NCBI RefSeq assembly: GCF_020682705.1
Contig: NZ_JAGTTN010000006.1
Coordinates: 62,001 to 126,000, forward strand
Source of the DNA: Microbacterium allomyrinae
Lineage (GTDB): Bacteria; Actinomycetota; Actinomycetes; Actinomycetales; Microbacteriaceae
Length of the DNA stretch: 64,000 nt
Direction of reading: 5' to 3'
The translations under genes were made by a program, and so were the position numbers. Shown here in pieces: positions 51,976 through 60,584 of this stretch. Every line of letters begins with the position of its first letter. Position 1 is the stretch's first letter. The notes under the pieces were generated by a model. It did not search any database, was not told the origin of the DNA, and was given only the letters and a program-made list of their open reading frames with translations.

Positions 51976-52805
51976 CCGACTCCGTCACGACGATCCTGCC
52001 GCCGCCCGGCGCGGCCGGCAGCGCGCCGCCGGCCGGCGCCGAGAAGGAGCTGCCCGGCTGGCTGCGCTTCGTCGCCCCGGTCGTGGTCGGCGTGCTGATC
52101 ATCGCGGCGTGGATCTTCTGGGTCGACGTGCTCGGCACCGCTCCCCGCATGCTGCCCAGCCCTGTCGCGATCGCCGAGGAATTCGTGCTGCGGTGGCCGA
52201 TCATCGCCGAGGACATGGCGATCACGGCGACCAACGCGCTCGTCGGGCTCGTCGCCGGCTCGATCCTGGCGGTGCTGTTCGCCGGACTCGCTGCGGCCGC
52301 CCGGCCGATCGACGGGATGCTGGCTCCCCTGATCTCAGCGCTGGCGGTGATCCCGATCGTGGCGATCACCCCCATCCTCAACACGATGTTCGGCGCATCG
52401 AGCCAGTTCGGCCGGCAGGCGGTCGCCACCATCGCCGCGTTCATCCCGGTGTTCGTCAACGTGCTGCGGGGGCTGCGCCAGACCCGGCCGGTGCATCGCG
52501 ACCTGATGCGGGCATCCGGCGCGTCCAGCATGCAGACCTTCCGCATCCTGACGATGCCGACCGCGCTCCCCCACCTGCTCACGGGCCTGCGCATCGCCAG
52601 CTCGCTCGCCGTCATCGCCGCGCTCGTCGCAGAGTACTTCGGCGGTCCCGCCGACGGGATCGGCACCGCGATCGCGACCTACGCCAAGTCCGGCCGCGCC
52701 GCGCTCGCCTGGGCGTACGTGGTGGGCGGCATCCTGATCGGCCTCGTGTTCTTCCTCGCGACCTCGCTGCTCGAGCGGCTGGCGACGAGGCGGCGGCCGG
52801 TCTGA
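51972..52805 (+). CDS. ABC transporter permease (ThiX/NMT1-type importer), second subunit
   Basis: The 277-residue protein has a hydrophilic N-terminus, six spans and the loop RDLMRASGASSMQTFRILTM. It pairs with the first permease as a heterodimer. Its start overlaps the ATPase stop. Confidence 0.9.
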   Translation: MTDSVTTILPPPGAAGSAPPAGAEKELPGWLRFVAPVVVGVLIIAAWIFWVDVLGTAPRMLPSPVAIAEEFVLRWPIIAEDMAITATNALVGLVAGSILAVLFAGLAAAARPIDGMLAPLISALAVIPIVAITPILNTMFGASSQFGRQAVATIAAFIPVFVNVLRGLRQTRPVHRDLMRASGASSMQTFRILTMPTALPHLLTGLRIASSLAVIAALVAEYFGGPADGIGTAIATYAKSGRAALAWAYVVGGILIGLVFFLATSLLERLATRRRPV

Positions 52806-52848
52806 CCGGCACTCGCAGTACCCGACGCACCACACGAAAGGAACGCCA

Positions 52849-54024
52849 ATGAGACACAGCACCAGACGCGGCCTGGCCGCGGCCTCCGTCGCCACCGTTG
52901 CGGCCCTCGCGCTCGCAGGATGCTCCGGATCGGCTGATCCCGACACCTCCGACGGCGGCGGCGAGGACTTCGAGCCGCTCTCCTCGATCACGCTGCAGCT
53001 TCAGTGGCTGCCTCAGGCGCAGTTCGCGGGCTACTACGTCGCCCTCGATCAGGGCTACTTCGAGGAGGAGGGTTTCGACGAGGTCGAGATCGTGCCGTCC
53101 GGCGGCGACATCGTGCCGCAAGACGCTCTTGTCGCCGGAGACGCCGACTTCGCGATCGCGTGGGTCCCCAAGGTGCTCGGCACCCTCGAGGCATCGGGGG
53201 TCGAGCTGACCGACATCGCGCAGGTCTTCCAGGAGTCCGGCACCCTGCAGGTCTCGTGGAAGGGCGACGGCATCGAGTCGGTCGCCGACTTCGAGGGCAA
53301 GCGCATCGGGTCGTGGGGCTTCGGCAACGAGTGGGAGATCTTCGCGGCGATGGCCGCCGAGGACCTCGACGCCGGCACCGTGTCGATCACGACGCAGGAC
53401 TTCAGCATGAACGCCCTGCTCGACCGCGACGTCGACGCCGCCCAGGCGATGACGTACAACGAGTGGGCGCAGATCCTCGAGGTCGTCAACCCCGAGACCG
53501 GCGAGCTCTACCAGCCCGAGGACTTCGACGTCATCTCGTACGAAGAGACCGAGGGCGCGATGCTGCAGGATGCGATCTGGGCCGACACCCAGCGCCTCGC
53601 AGACGATCCGGCCTACGCCGACGCAGCAGTGCGCTTCCTCAAGGCGGTCACGAAGGGCTGGATCTTCGCGCGCGACAATCCCGAAGAGGCCGCGACGATC
53701 GTCTACGACATCGCCTCCAACGCCGAGGCGGCCTTCCCGGTCGGCCCCACGCACCAGCTGTGGCAGATGAACGAGGTCAACAAGCTCATCTGGACGGGTG
53801 CGGACTTCGGCCTCATCGACGAAGGGGCGTGGAACAAGACCGTCGAGGGCGCCCTGTCTGCCGTCAACCAGGACGGCCTCGAGCTCATCACGACGGAGCC
53901 TGCCGAATCGGCGTACTCGAACGAGTACATCCAGCAGGCGCTCGCCGAGCTCGAAGAAGAGGGCATCGTGGTCGGCGGCGAGTACACGCCGATCGACGTG
54001 ACGCTCACCGAGGGCGGCCAGTAG
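52849..54024 (+). CDS. NMT1/THI5-like ABC substrate-binding lipoprotein
   Basis: The 391-residue protein has lipobox LAGC with Cys25 after a basic and hydrophobic signal. The mature protein begins with the THI5-like signature ITLQLQWLPQAQFAGYYVAL and has EIVPSGGDIVPQDAL, matching binding proteins for pyrimidine-type ligands such as hydroxymethylpyrimidine precursors. In this operon the ligand is probably a pyrimidine, dihydropyrimidine, hydantoin or ureido compound (inference). Confidence 0.9.
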   Translation: MRHSTRRGLAAASVATVAALALAGCSGSADPDTSDGGGEDFEPLSSITLQLQWLPQAQFAGYYVALDQGYFEEEGFDEVEIVPSGGDIVPQDALVAGDADFAIAWVPKVLGTLEASGVELTDIAQVFQESGTLQVSWKGDGIESVADFEGKRIGSWGFGNEWEIFAAMAAEDLDAGTVSITTQDFSMNALLDRDVDAAQAMTYNEWAQILEVVNPETGELYQPEDFDVISYEETEGAMLQDAIWADTQRLADDPAYADAAVRFLKAVTKGWIFARDNPEEAATIVYDIASNAEAAFPVGPTHQLWQMNEVNKLIWTGADFGLIDEGAWNKTVEGALSAVNQDGLELITTEPAESAYSNEYIQQALAELEEEGIVVGGEYTPIDVTLTEGGQ

Positions 54025-54140
54025 CCCGCTTCGGGGGCCCGGCGGCGCTCAAGCTCTCGTGAAGAATACGCCCCGGGGCGCAACCGTGCGACATCCGCCC
54101 CGGGGCGCCACGGCGACGAATCGTCCCGGGGCGCATTCGT

Positions 54141-54173
54141 CACGGTGGGGCGGGATCTTCCCGCCCCACCGTG
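54141..54173 (+). terminator. 15-bp hairpin after the importer genes
   Basis: A perfect 15-bp stem with a three-base loop lies 117 nt past the binding-protein stop. It is a plausible end for the importer transcript. The twin hairpin at 54308-54340 would act again before the aminotransferase gene. Confidence 0.5.
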
Positions 54174-54307
54174 GGAGATCCGCCCCGGGGCGCTCCCACC
54201 CGGACCGACGGATGCCCCGGACCGACGGATGCCCCGGGCCGACGGATGCCCCGGGGCGGCGGACGGATGCCCCGGGGCGGCGGACGGATGCCCCGGGGCG
54301 GATTCGT

Positions 54308-54340
54308 CACCGTGGGGCGGGATTCTCCCGCCCCACGGTG
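54308..54340 (+). terminator. Second 15-bp hairpin of the array
   Basis: This is a perfect stem, 54308-54322 with 54326-54340, nearly identical to the hairpin at 54141-54173 and in the same orientation. Confidence 0.4.
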
Positions 54341-54460
54341 GAACATGCGCCCCGGGGCGTTCCCCGGGCGGGGACCTCCTGACCGCATTCCTCGCTTGAC
54401 CTCGGGTCGTCCAGCGACGAACGTTGCACCAGACGACTCGTCACACGCCGGAGGACCCAC

Positions 54461-55777
54461 ATGACCGAAGACCTCGACGCCCGCGCCCGGGAACTCGACC
54501 GCGCGCACGTCTTCCACTCCTGGTCTGCACAGGCCGGGCTCGACCTCATGCCGATCGCCGGCGGGTCGGGCACCACCGTGTGGGACCACGCCGGCACCCG
54601 CTTCCTCGACTTCTCGAGTCAGCTGGTGAACGTCAACATCGGGCACCAGCATCCGGCTGTCGTCGCAGCGATCCGCGATCAGGCCGAGACGCTCGCGACC
54701 ATCGGACCCGCGACCGCGAACCTCACCCGGGGCGAGGCGGCCGTACGCATCCTCGACAAGGCGCCGGCGGGGTTCTCGAAGGTCTTCTTCACCAACGGCG
54801 GCGCCGATGCGATCGAGAACGCGATCCGCATGGCCCGCCTTCACACGGGCAGAGACACGATCCTCTCCACCTACCGCTCGTATCACGGCAACACGGGCGC
54901 GGCGATCGTCGCGACCGGCGACTGGCGACGGATGCCGAACCAGTACGCCCGCGGACACGCCCACTTCTTCGGGCCCTACCTGTACCGCACCGAGTTCTGG
55001 GCGACCTCGCCCGAAGAGGAGTCGGCGCGAGCACTGCAGCATCTCGAGCGGGTCATCCAGTCCGAAGGTCCGTCGACGATCGCCGCGATCCTGCTCGAGT
55101 CGATCCCGGGCACCGCGGGGATCCTCGTGCCGCCGCCCGGGTACCTCGCGGGCGTGCGCGCTCTCGCCGACAGATACGACATCCTGCTCATCCTCGACGA
55201 GGTGATGGCCGGCTTCGGCCGCACCGGCCGCTGGTTCGCGTTCGACGGCCACGGCGTCGTGCCCGACCTGATCACGTTCGCGAAGGGCGTGAACTCCGGG
55301 TACGTCCCCGTCGGCGGCGTGATCATCTCCGACCCGATCTCGGCCACGTTCGACGACCGCGTCTTCCCCGGTGGCCTCACGTACTCCGGTCATCCGCTGG
55401 CGGCGGCATCCATCGTCGCGGCGCTGGACGCCATGCAGTCCGAGGGCATCGTCGACAACGCCCGTCGGGTGGGCGCCGAGGCGATCGGCCCGGGCCTCGC
55501 GGAGCTCGCCGAGCGGCATCCGCTCATCGGCGAGGTGCGCGGGGAGGGCGTGTTCTGGGCGCTGGAACTCGTCGCGGACCGCGACACGCGCGAGCCCGTC
55601 GGGGCACCCGTGATCGGGCGGCTGAAGAAGGAGCTCGTCTCCCGCGGGCTGATTCCCTTCACCGCCGACAACCGCATCCACGTCGTACCGCCGTGCGTCG
55701 TCACCGACGACGAGGTGGCCCAGGCGATGTCGATCTACCATGAGAGTCTGACGAGCGTCGAAGACGACCTCTTCTGA
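54461..55777 (+). CDS. Class III aminotransferase, probably beta-alanine:pyruvate type
   Basis: The 438-residue PLP enzyme of fold type I has FFTNGGADAIENAIRMAR for the cofactor phosphate, SYHGNTGAA, the aspartate in LILDEVMAGFGRTG, and the Schiff-base lysine K275 in TFAKGVNSGYVP. It follows genes that release beta-alanine and precedes a semialdehyde dehydrogenase, so beta-alanine to malonate semialdehyde is the likely reaction. Taurine or other omega-amino acids remain possible. GGAGGA stands before the ATG. Confidence 0.9.
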   Translation: MTEDLDARARELDRAHVFHSWSAQAGLDLMPIAGGSGTTVWDHAGTRFLDFSSQLVNVNIGHQHPAVVAAIRDQAETLATIGPATANLTRGEAAVRILDKAPAGFSKVFFTNGGADAIENAIRMARLHTGRDTILSTYRSYHGNTGAAIVATGDWRRMPNQYARGHAHFFGPYLYRTEFWATSPEEESARALQHLERVIQSEGPSTIAAILLESIPGTAGILVPPPGYLAGVRALADRYDILLILDEVMAGFGRTGRWFAFDGHGVVPDLITFAKGVNSGYVPVGGVIISDPISATFDDRVFPGGLTYSGHPLAAASIVAALDAMQSEGIVDNARRVGAEAIGPGLAELAERHPLIGEVRGEGVFWALELVADRDTREPVGAPVIGRLKKELVSRGLIPFTADNRIHVVPPCVVTDDEVAQAMSIYHESLTSVEDDLF

Positions 55778-55823
55778 CGCGTGCACGCGCCCTCACAAGG
55801 AGCGCTTCCGAAGGAGGAACACG

Positions 55824-57359
55824 ATGACTGACACCACGACCCTGGCCCCGCAGACCGCGGGGGCCGAGACCGCGGTCCTGGATCACTGGGTGAACGGCGC
55901 CCCTTGGGCCGGGGCATCCGATCGCACCGGCCAGGTCTTCAACCCGGCCCTGGGCACCGTGCAGAAGCACGTGCGCTTCGCATCTGCGGCCGATGTCGGC
56001 GCCGCGGTCGATGTCGCGTCCGCGGCGGCGGCGGCGTGGCGCGACGCGTCGATCGCGAAGCGCCAGACCGTGCTGTTCGCCTTCCGCGAGCTGCTCAACG
56101 CGCGCAAGGGCGAGCTCGCAGAGATCCTCACCTCGGAGCACGGCAAGGTGCTCGCCGATGCGCACGGCGAGATCGCGCGCGGCATGGAGGTCGTCGAGTT
56201 CGCGTGCGGACTGGGCCACCTGACCAAGGGCGCGTACTCCGAGAACGTCTCGACCGGCATCGATGTGTACACGCTCCGCCAGCCCTTGGGCGTCGTGGGC
56301 ATCATCAGCCCGTTCAACTTCCCGGCGATGGTGCCGCTGTGGTTCTTCTCGATCGCGTTGGCGGCGGGCAATGCGGTGATCCTCAAGCCCAGCGAGAAGG
56401 ATCCGACCGCCGCGAACTGGCTCGCGGCGCTGTTGACCGAGGCCGGCCTGCCCGACGGCGTGCTCAACGTCGTGCACGGCGACAAAGAGGCGGTCGACGC
56501 ACTGCTGGAGCACCCCGACGTGCGGGCGATCTCGTTCGTCGGCTCGACCCCGATCGCGCACTACGTGTACGAGACGGCGACCCGCAACGGCAAGCGCGTG
56601 CAGGCGCTGGGCGGTGCGAAGAACCACATGCTGGTGCTTCCGGATGCCGACCTCGACCTCGCCGCGGATGCCGCGGTCAACGCGGGCTTCGGCTCGGCGG
56701 GCGAGCGCTGCATGGCGATCTCGGTCGTGCTCGCGGTCGACACGATCGCCGACGAGTTCGTGCAGAAGGTGTCGGAGCGCATGGCGACCCTGCGCACCGG
56801 CGACGGCATGCGCGGCTGCGACATGGGGCCGCTCATCACCGGACAGCACCGCGACAAGGTGACGTCGTACATCGATGTCGCGTCAGCCGATGGCGCCGCG
56901 GTGGTCGTCGACGGGCGAGGGATCGACGTGGACGGCGACCCGAACGGCTTCTGGCTCGGACCCACGCTCATCGACAAGGTTCCGACCACCTCGACGGTGT
57001 ACCAGGACGAGATCTTCGGCCCGGTGCTCTCGGTCGTGCGGGTCGAGGGCTACGAGGACGGGCTCGGCATCATCAACTCCAGCCGCTACGGCAACGGCAC
57101 CGCGATCTTCACGAACGACGGCGGCGCCGCGCGGCGCTTCCAGCGTGAGGCGCAGGTCGGCATGATCGGCATCAACGTGCCGATCCCGGTGCCGGTCGCC
57201 TACCACTCCTTCGGGGGCTGGAAGGCGTCGCTGTTCGGCGACGCGAAGGCCTACGGCCCGCACGGCTTCGAGTTCTTCACCGCCGAGAAGGCCGTGACCT
57301 CGCGCTGGCTCGACCCGTCGCACGGCGGGCTGAACCTGGGCTTCCCGCAGCACGACTGA
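55824..57359 (+). CDS. mmsA: CoA-acylating malonate/methylmalonate semialdehyde dehydrogenase
   Basis: The 511-residue aldehyde dehydrogenase has the MmsA features: PFNFPAMVPLWFF, LKPSEKDP, SFVGSTPIA, and catalytic Cys296 in GSAGERCMAIS. The MmsA-typical ending INVPIPVPVAYHSFGGWK is also present. It would convert malonate semialdehyde and CoA to acetyl-CoA, and likewise methylmalonate semialdehyde from thymine or valine. It lies 46 nt after the aminotransferase gene and completes the pathway. Confidence 0.93.
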   Translation: MTDTTTLAPQTAGAETAVLDHWVNGAPWAGASDRTGQVFNPALGTVQKHVRFASAADVGAAVDVASAAAAAWRDASIAKRQTVLFAFRELLNARKGELAEILTSEHGKVLADAHGEIARGMEVVEFACGLGHLTKGAYSENVSTGIDVYTLRQPLGVVGIISPFNFPAMVPLWFFSIALAAGNAVILKPSEKDPTAANWLAALLTEAGLPDGVLNVVHGDKEAVDALLEHPDVRAISFVGSTPIAHYVYETATRNGKRVQALGGAKNHMLVLPDADLDLAADAAVNAGFGSAGERCMAISVVLAVDTIADEFVQKVSERMATLRTGDGMRGCDMGPLITGQHRDKVTSYIDVASADGAAVVVDGRGIDVDGDPNGFWLGPTLIDKVPTTSTVYQDEIFGPVLSVVRVEGYEDGLGIINSSRYGNGTAIFTNDGGAARRFQREAQVGMIGINVPIPVPVAYHSFGGWKASLFGDAKAYGPHGFEFFTAEKAVTSRWLDPSHGGLNLGFPQHD

Positions 57360-57366
57360 ACGCGAG

Positions 57367-57406
57367 AGGGTGGATCTCCGCGGCACCGCGTGCGGAGGTC
57401 TACCCT
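57367..57406. terminator. Bidirectional stem-loop between mmsA and the DAG kinase-like gene
   Basis: Positions 57367-57381 pair with 57392-57406 with two mismatches of G-T type around a ten-base loop. The hairpin overlaps the end of the convergent gene and follows mmsA by eight bases. Confidence 0.6.
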
Positions 57407-58380
57407 TTCGTGCTGCCGGGGGGCGGCGCGAAGACCTCCACCGCGCGGGGGATCGCGACGCAGCGAAGAGTGAATCCCGCGGGCGGCTGCTCCTCGAGCT
57501 CGCCGTCGTGGACGTAGACCGACGGATGCCCCTCGCCGGGCCGCACGGTCAGCTCGAACTCCCCCACGACCAGCCGCTCGACGTCCAACCGGGGCGGCAT
57601 CAGCCCGAGCGCGCGCAAGACGGCCGCCGTGCGCTTGCCGAAAGCGAGCGACGCGACCGCACGCAGCCGTGAGCCGCGCGCGTGGTGGATGCGGACGTCG
57701 AGCGTCGGCTCGACGAGCGTTTCGCGCTGCATGGTCGCGACGCGATCGGGGTCGTTGCGGCCGATCCCGACGAACACCGACCACACGTGCGCCCGCCGGC
57801 CGTTGCGCACGATCGTGAGCGGCTCCGCGGTGCGCAGCGCCCGCCAGGCGGCGACGATCCCGCCGAGCCATTTGCCGAGGCTTGCGCGGCGGCGATCGCG
57901 CTCATCGATCAGCTCGGGGTACGCGCCCAGCGAGACGGCGTTGAGCGCGAGGATCGCTCCACGCTCGCCTGCCCGCGCCTCGATGGCGCTCACCGCGACC
58001 GTCGTGCCGCGTTCCAGCGCATCGATCGCGGTGTCGACGTCGGCGATGCCCGCCGAGCGCGCGAAGTGGTTGAAGGTCCCGCCCGGCATGACCAGGAGGG
58101 GGCGCCCGTACTGCCGTGCGAGGGCTGCCATGCGCGACACCGATCCGTCGCCGCCGTATACGCCCAGGACGACGGGCGGGGCATCCGACGCCATCGCCGA
58201 GAGGACCGCATCGGCGAGATCCTCATCCTCGGCGAGCTCCTGCACGACCGCCTCGGGCAGCCGCGTCGCAAAGGTGTCGGCGGGGTCGGCCCGCACCACG
58301 GCCGTGCCCGAGGCTGCGTTGCGGATGATCAGCACTCCTCTGCCGCGCACGAATTCGGACGGCGCGGACGAGGGGGGCAT
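57400..58380 (-). CDS. Diacylglycerol kinase catalytic-domain protein
   Basis: The 326-residue protein has the DAGK/lipid kinase fold: GVLIIRNAASG at the start, the glycine motif VLGVYGGDGSVSRMA, PLLVMPGGTFNHFARS, then LALNAVSLG in the second domain. It resembles the YegS/DagK group that phosphorylates lipid or sphingoid alcohols, but the substrate is not evident. ATG 58380 is preferred: TAGCCT lies seven bases upstream, and the conserved part starts soon after. A GTG at 58401 is the alternative. Confidence 0.87.
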   Translation of the reverse strand: MPPSSAPSEFVRGRGVLIIRNAASGTAVVRADPADTFATRLPEAVVQELAEDEDLADAVLSAMASDAPPVVLGVYGGDGSVSRMAALARQYGRPLLVMPGGTFNHFARSAGIADVDTAIDALERGTTVAVSAIEARAGERGAILALNAVSLGAYPELIDERDRRRASLGKWLGGIVAAWRALRTAEPLTIVRNGRRAHVWSVFVGIGRNDPDRVATMQRETLVEPTLDVRIHHARGSRLRAVASLAFGKRTAAVLRALGLMPPRLDVERLVVGEFELTVRPGEGHPSVYVHDGELEEQPPAGFTLRCVAIPRAVEVFAPPPGSTKG

Positions 58381-58387
58381 GGGCCCG

Positions 58388-58393
58388 AGGCTA
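58388..58393 (-). promoter_or_regulatory. TAGCCT -10 box, possible leaderless start
   Basis: TAGCCT on the minus strand ends seven bases before the ATG at 58380. Confidence 0.3.
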
Positions 58394-58402
58394 CGCCTCA
58401 CA

Positions 58403-58885
58403 TCACGCCGGCAGGACCGGGCGGTTCTCGTAGAACGTCTGCAGCACGATGGTCGTGCGCGTGTTGACCGAGGCGGCGGAGCGGATGTCGCGGATCAGCG
58501 ACTCGAGGTGCCGCGGCGATTCGACCCGCACGAAGAGCATGTAGCTCGCGTCGCCGGCGATGGAATGGCAGGCCTCGATCTCGGCGAGGTGCTCCAGCAT
58601 CTCGGGTGCGTTGTCGGGTTGAGCGGGGTCGAGCGGCGTGATCTCGATGAAGGCCGACAGCGGCTTGCCCACCGCCTCGGCGTCGACCGCCGCGCGGTAC
58701 CCGGTGATGACACCGCGTGCTTCGAGCCGGCGCAGCCGCGACTGCACGGCCGAGACCGACAGTCCGACCGCTGCGGAGAGATCGGCGAGCGTCGCGCGGG
58801 CGTTGAGCGAGACCTCGCGCACGATTCCGACATCGATCGGGTCGTCCAGCCGCCCGGGCGCGGTGGTCTCGTCGGGTGCAGCCAT
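58403..58885 (-). CDS. Lrp/AsnC family transcriptional regulator
   Basis: The 160-residue protein has an N-terminal winged helix-turn-helix (NARATLADLSAAVGLSVSAVQSRLRRLEARGVI) and a C-terminal ligand-binding RAM domain (VGKPLSAFIEI; CHSIAGDASYMLFVRV). Such proteins bind amino acids as octamers. It is divergent from the DUF6421-SDR-aldolase unit, which is its most likely target; the pyrimidine/beta-alanine unit is further away. Confidence 0.92.
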   Translation of the reverse strand: MAAPDETTAPGRLDDPIDVGIVREVSLNARATLADLSAAVGLSVSAVQSRLRRLEARGVITGYRAAVDAEAVGKPLSAFIEITPLDPAQPDNAPEMLEHLAEIEACHSIAGDASYMLFVRVESPRHLESLIRDIRSAASVNTRTTIVLQTFYENRPVLPA

Positions 58886-58891
58886 GCTCCG

Positions 58892-58897
58892 AGACTA
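58892..58897 (-). promoter_or_regulatory. TAGTCT -10 box, leaderless asnC-like gene
   Basis: TAGTCT on the minus strand ends six bases before the ATG at 58885, as in the SprT-like gene. Confidence 0.45.
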
Positions 58898-58962
58898 CCG
58901 GTCCGGTCACCCCTCACAGGAATGCTTGCTGCTCTTGTGGTGAATCACCGGAATTTCTCCCG

Positions 58963-58968
58963 TAGAAT
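58963..58968 (+). promoter_or_regulatory. TAGAAT -10 box upstream of DUF6421 gene
   Basis: TAGAAT lies 32 bases before the ATG at 59001, which also has GGAGGT at a proper distance, so this transcript carries a leader. The AT-richer region 58921-58970 between the two divergent genes is the likely binding site for the Lrp/AsnC protein. Confidence 0.5.
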
Positions 58969-59000
58969 CCTACTCACGCGACCGAGATCGGAGGTTCACC

Positions 59001-60455
59001 ATGCCCATCAGCCCCTTCGCCCGCACGAAGGTCATCGTCGGCGAACCCGAGGTCGTCGAGGACGGCTTTGCTCCGGCGGTCGAGAACACCGGCGCATGGC
59101 TCGACCTCAAAGAGGCCGCGACAGCCCTCCAGCGCATCCAGATCAAGGACGGCTCGGTGCCGGACGCGTCCGATCGGGAAGCGGCGCGAACGTTCGTGGC
59201 GACGATCGTCGACTCGATCCGGGCGCTCACACCATGGTTCCCGCACGATGCCGAGTACCTTGCGGCATCCGTCCGAGACTTCGAGCGCTGGGCCGCCGAG
59301 GGTTTCGGCGTTCCGGACTTCCTCGACTCGCTCGTCGCGTTCCAGCCGCAGCAGCACCGGGTCGACGGCATCCGTCATCTCGTCGTCTTTCCGATGTACA
59401 CGCAGAACGGCTCGACGAACCGTTTCGTCGAAGCCCTCATCGTCGAGACCATCTGGCCCGAATTCATCGCGCAGCTCGAAGTCGAGTACACGAACAAGCT
59501 CTTCGTGTCTCTGCGACTCGTCGACTTCACCCCCGGCTACGACACGAACTCGGCGGTGCTGTTTCCCGAGACGGTCGCGATGCGCGAGATCCCGACGTTC
59601 ACGTGGGGTGCGATCTTCCAGGATCGCGAGGCGGCGCGCTACCGCCGAGTCACTCGGGCGGCGGCCGGGATCACGAAGCTCGACCTGCCCGCAGACGCGC
59701 TGCGCATGCTCGATGACCAGGCGCTCACCGAGAAGACGTTCGTGATGTGGGACATCATCCACGACCGCACCCACATGCGCGGCGATCTGCCGTTCGACCC
59801 GTTCATGATCAAGCAGCGGATGCCGTACTTCCTGTATTCGCTGGAGGAACTGCGATGCGATCTCACGGCGTTCCGCGAGTGCGTCGCGATCCAGACCAGG
59901 CTGTCCACCCGCGCCGGGGCCTTTGCGGGCGGAGAGCCCGTCGAACCGCTCCCGGCCGCCGAGGCGGAGATGCTCGAGCACGCCGTGCTCGTGCAGTACG
60001 CGGTGATCTTCGACCGGATCTTCCGGTTCTCGATCACCGGCTCGCGCGTGCGCAACTACGACGGACTCGGCGGGCAACTGCTCTTCGCGTGGCTGCACCA
60101 GCGCGGGGTGCTGCACTGGACCGACACCCGGCTGACCTTCGACTGGGCCGGTGTGCCGGCCGCCGTCGTGGCCCTCGGCGATGCGATCGACGAGCTGTAC
60201 TGGCGCTCGATCGACCGGCCGAAGACGGCACACTGGCTCGCGGCGTACGACCTCGTTCGCGGCACCGTCGCCCCGAATCCGGCATCGGCATGGGCACGGG
60301 GGCTGCCGGACGAGATCCTCGCCGGGGTGCCGAAGGGCTACACCGATGCCGTGATGGACGACGAGTTCCCGCTGTCGATGTTCTTCGAGGCGCTCGAGAA
60401 GAAGATGAAGCCCGTCGTCGAATCGACCGCGGGCATCACGGGTCGTGACGGGTGA
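59001..60455 (+). CDS. DUF6421 family protein
   Basis: The 484-residue soluble protein has no signal peptide. Conserved-looking blocks are HLVVFPMYTQNGS, TFTWGAIFQDREA, MWDIIHDRTHMRGDLPFDPFMIKQRMPYFLYSLEELR, where histidines and aspartates could bind metal, and HDRTHMRGD in particular. I recognise it as the DUF6421 group that often neighbours an SDR and a threonine aldolase in actinobacteria, as it does here. Its activity is not known. Confidence 0.85.
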   Translation: MPISPFARTKVIVGEPEVVEDGFAPAVENTGAWLDLKEAATALQRIQIKDGSVPDASDREAARTFVATIVDSIRALTPWFPHDAEYLAASVRDFERWAAEGFGVPDFLDSLVAFQPQQHRVDGIRHLVVFPMYTQNGSTNRFVEALIVETIWPEFIAQLEVEYTNKLFVSLRLVDFTPGYDTNSAVLFPETVAMREIPTFTWGAIFQDREAARYRRVTRAAAGITKLDLPADALRMLDDQALTEKTFVMWDIIHDRTHMRGDLPFDPFMIKQRMPYFLYSLEELRCDLTAFRECVAIQTRLSTRAGAFAGGEPVEPLPAAEAEMLEHAVLVQYAVIFDRIFRFSITGSRVRNYDGLGGQLLFAWLHQRGVLHWTDTRLTFDWAGVPAAVVALGDAIDELYWRSIDRPKTAHWLAAYDLVRGTVAPNPASAWARGLPDEILAGVPKGYTDAVMDDEFPLSMFFEALEKKMKPVVESTAGITGRDG

Positions 60456-60495
60456 GCGGGTGATCGTCCTCTCCCGCCGAGCACGAGCGGTCGAT

Positions 60496-60563
60496 TTCAT
60501 GTGCTCTCGCCGAGACCACCTCTCGTGCGCGGGGGCAGCGTGTGCGCTCGGCCAGATCATGTA
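60496..60563. repeat. Degenerate second copy of the 39207 palindrome family
   Basis: TTCATGTGCTCTCGCCGAG at 60496-60514 is identical to the half-site at 39210-39228. The opposite arm at 60541-60563 still reads GTGCGCTCGGCCAGATCATGTA but has lost several pairings. It lies in the gap before the SDR gene. Confidence 0.6.
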
Positions 60564-60584
60564 CGCCGGACGCCGGGAGAGGCT

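Larger units (their letters stand above)
54061..54370. repeat. GC-rich nested palindrome and tandem repeat array
   Basis: This 436-nt gap without a gene holds about eleven CCCCGGGG or near-CCCCGGGG words (for example at 54071, 54098, 54183, 54249, 54270, 54291 and 54350). It has five tandem copies of GACGGATGCCCCGG starting at 54207, 54224, 54241, 54262 and 54283, and two 15-bp perfect hairpins at 54141-54173 and 54308-54340. The hairpins and their flanks form a direct repeat of about 65 nt that brackets the tandem copies. It lies between the importer genes and the aminotransferase gene. I see nothing protein-coding in it. Confidence 0.85.

Noticed and set aside
54207..54296. Possible CRISPR array from the five tandem GACGGATGCCCCGG units
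   Set aside because: The unit is only 14 nt with 3-7 nt between copies, the intervening bases are not unique spacers, and no cas gene is near.
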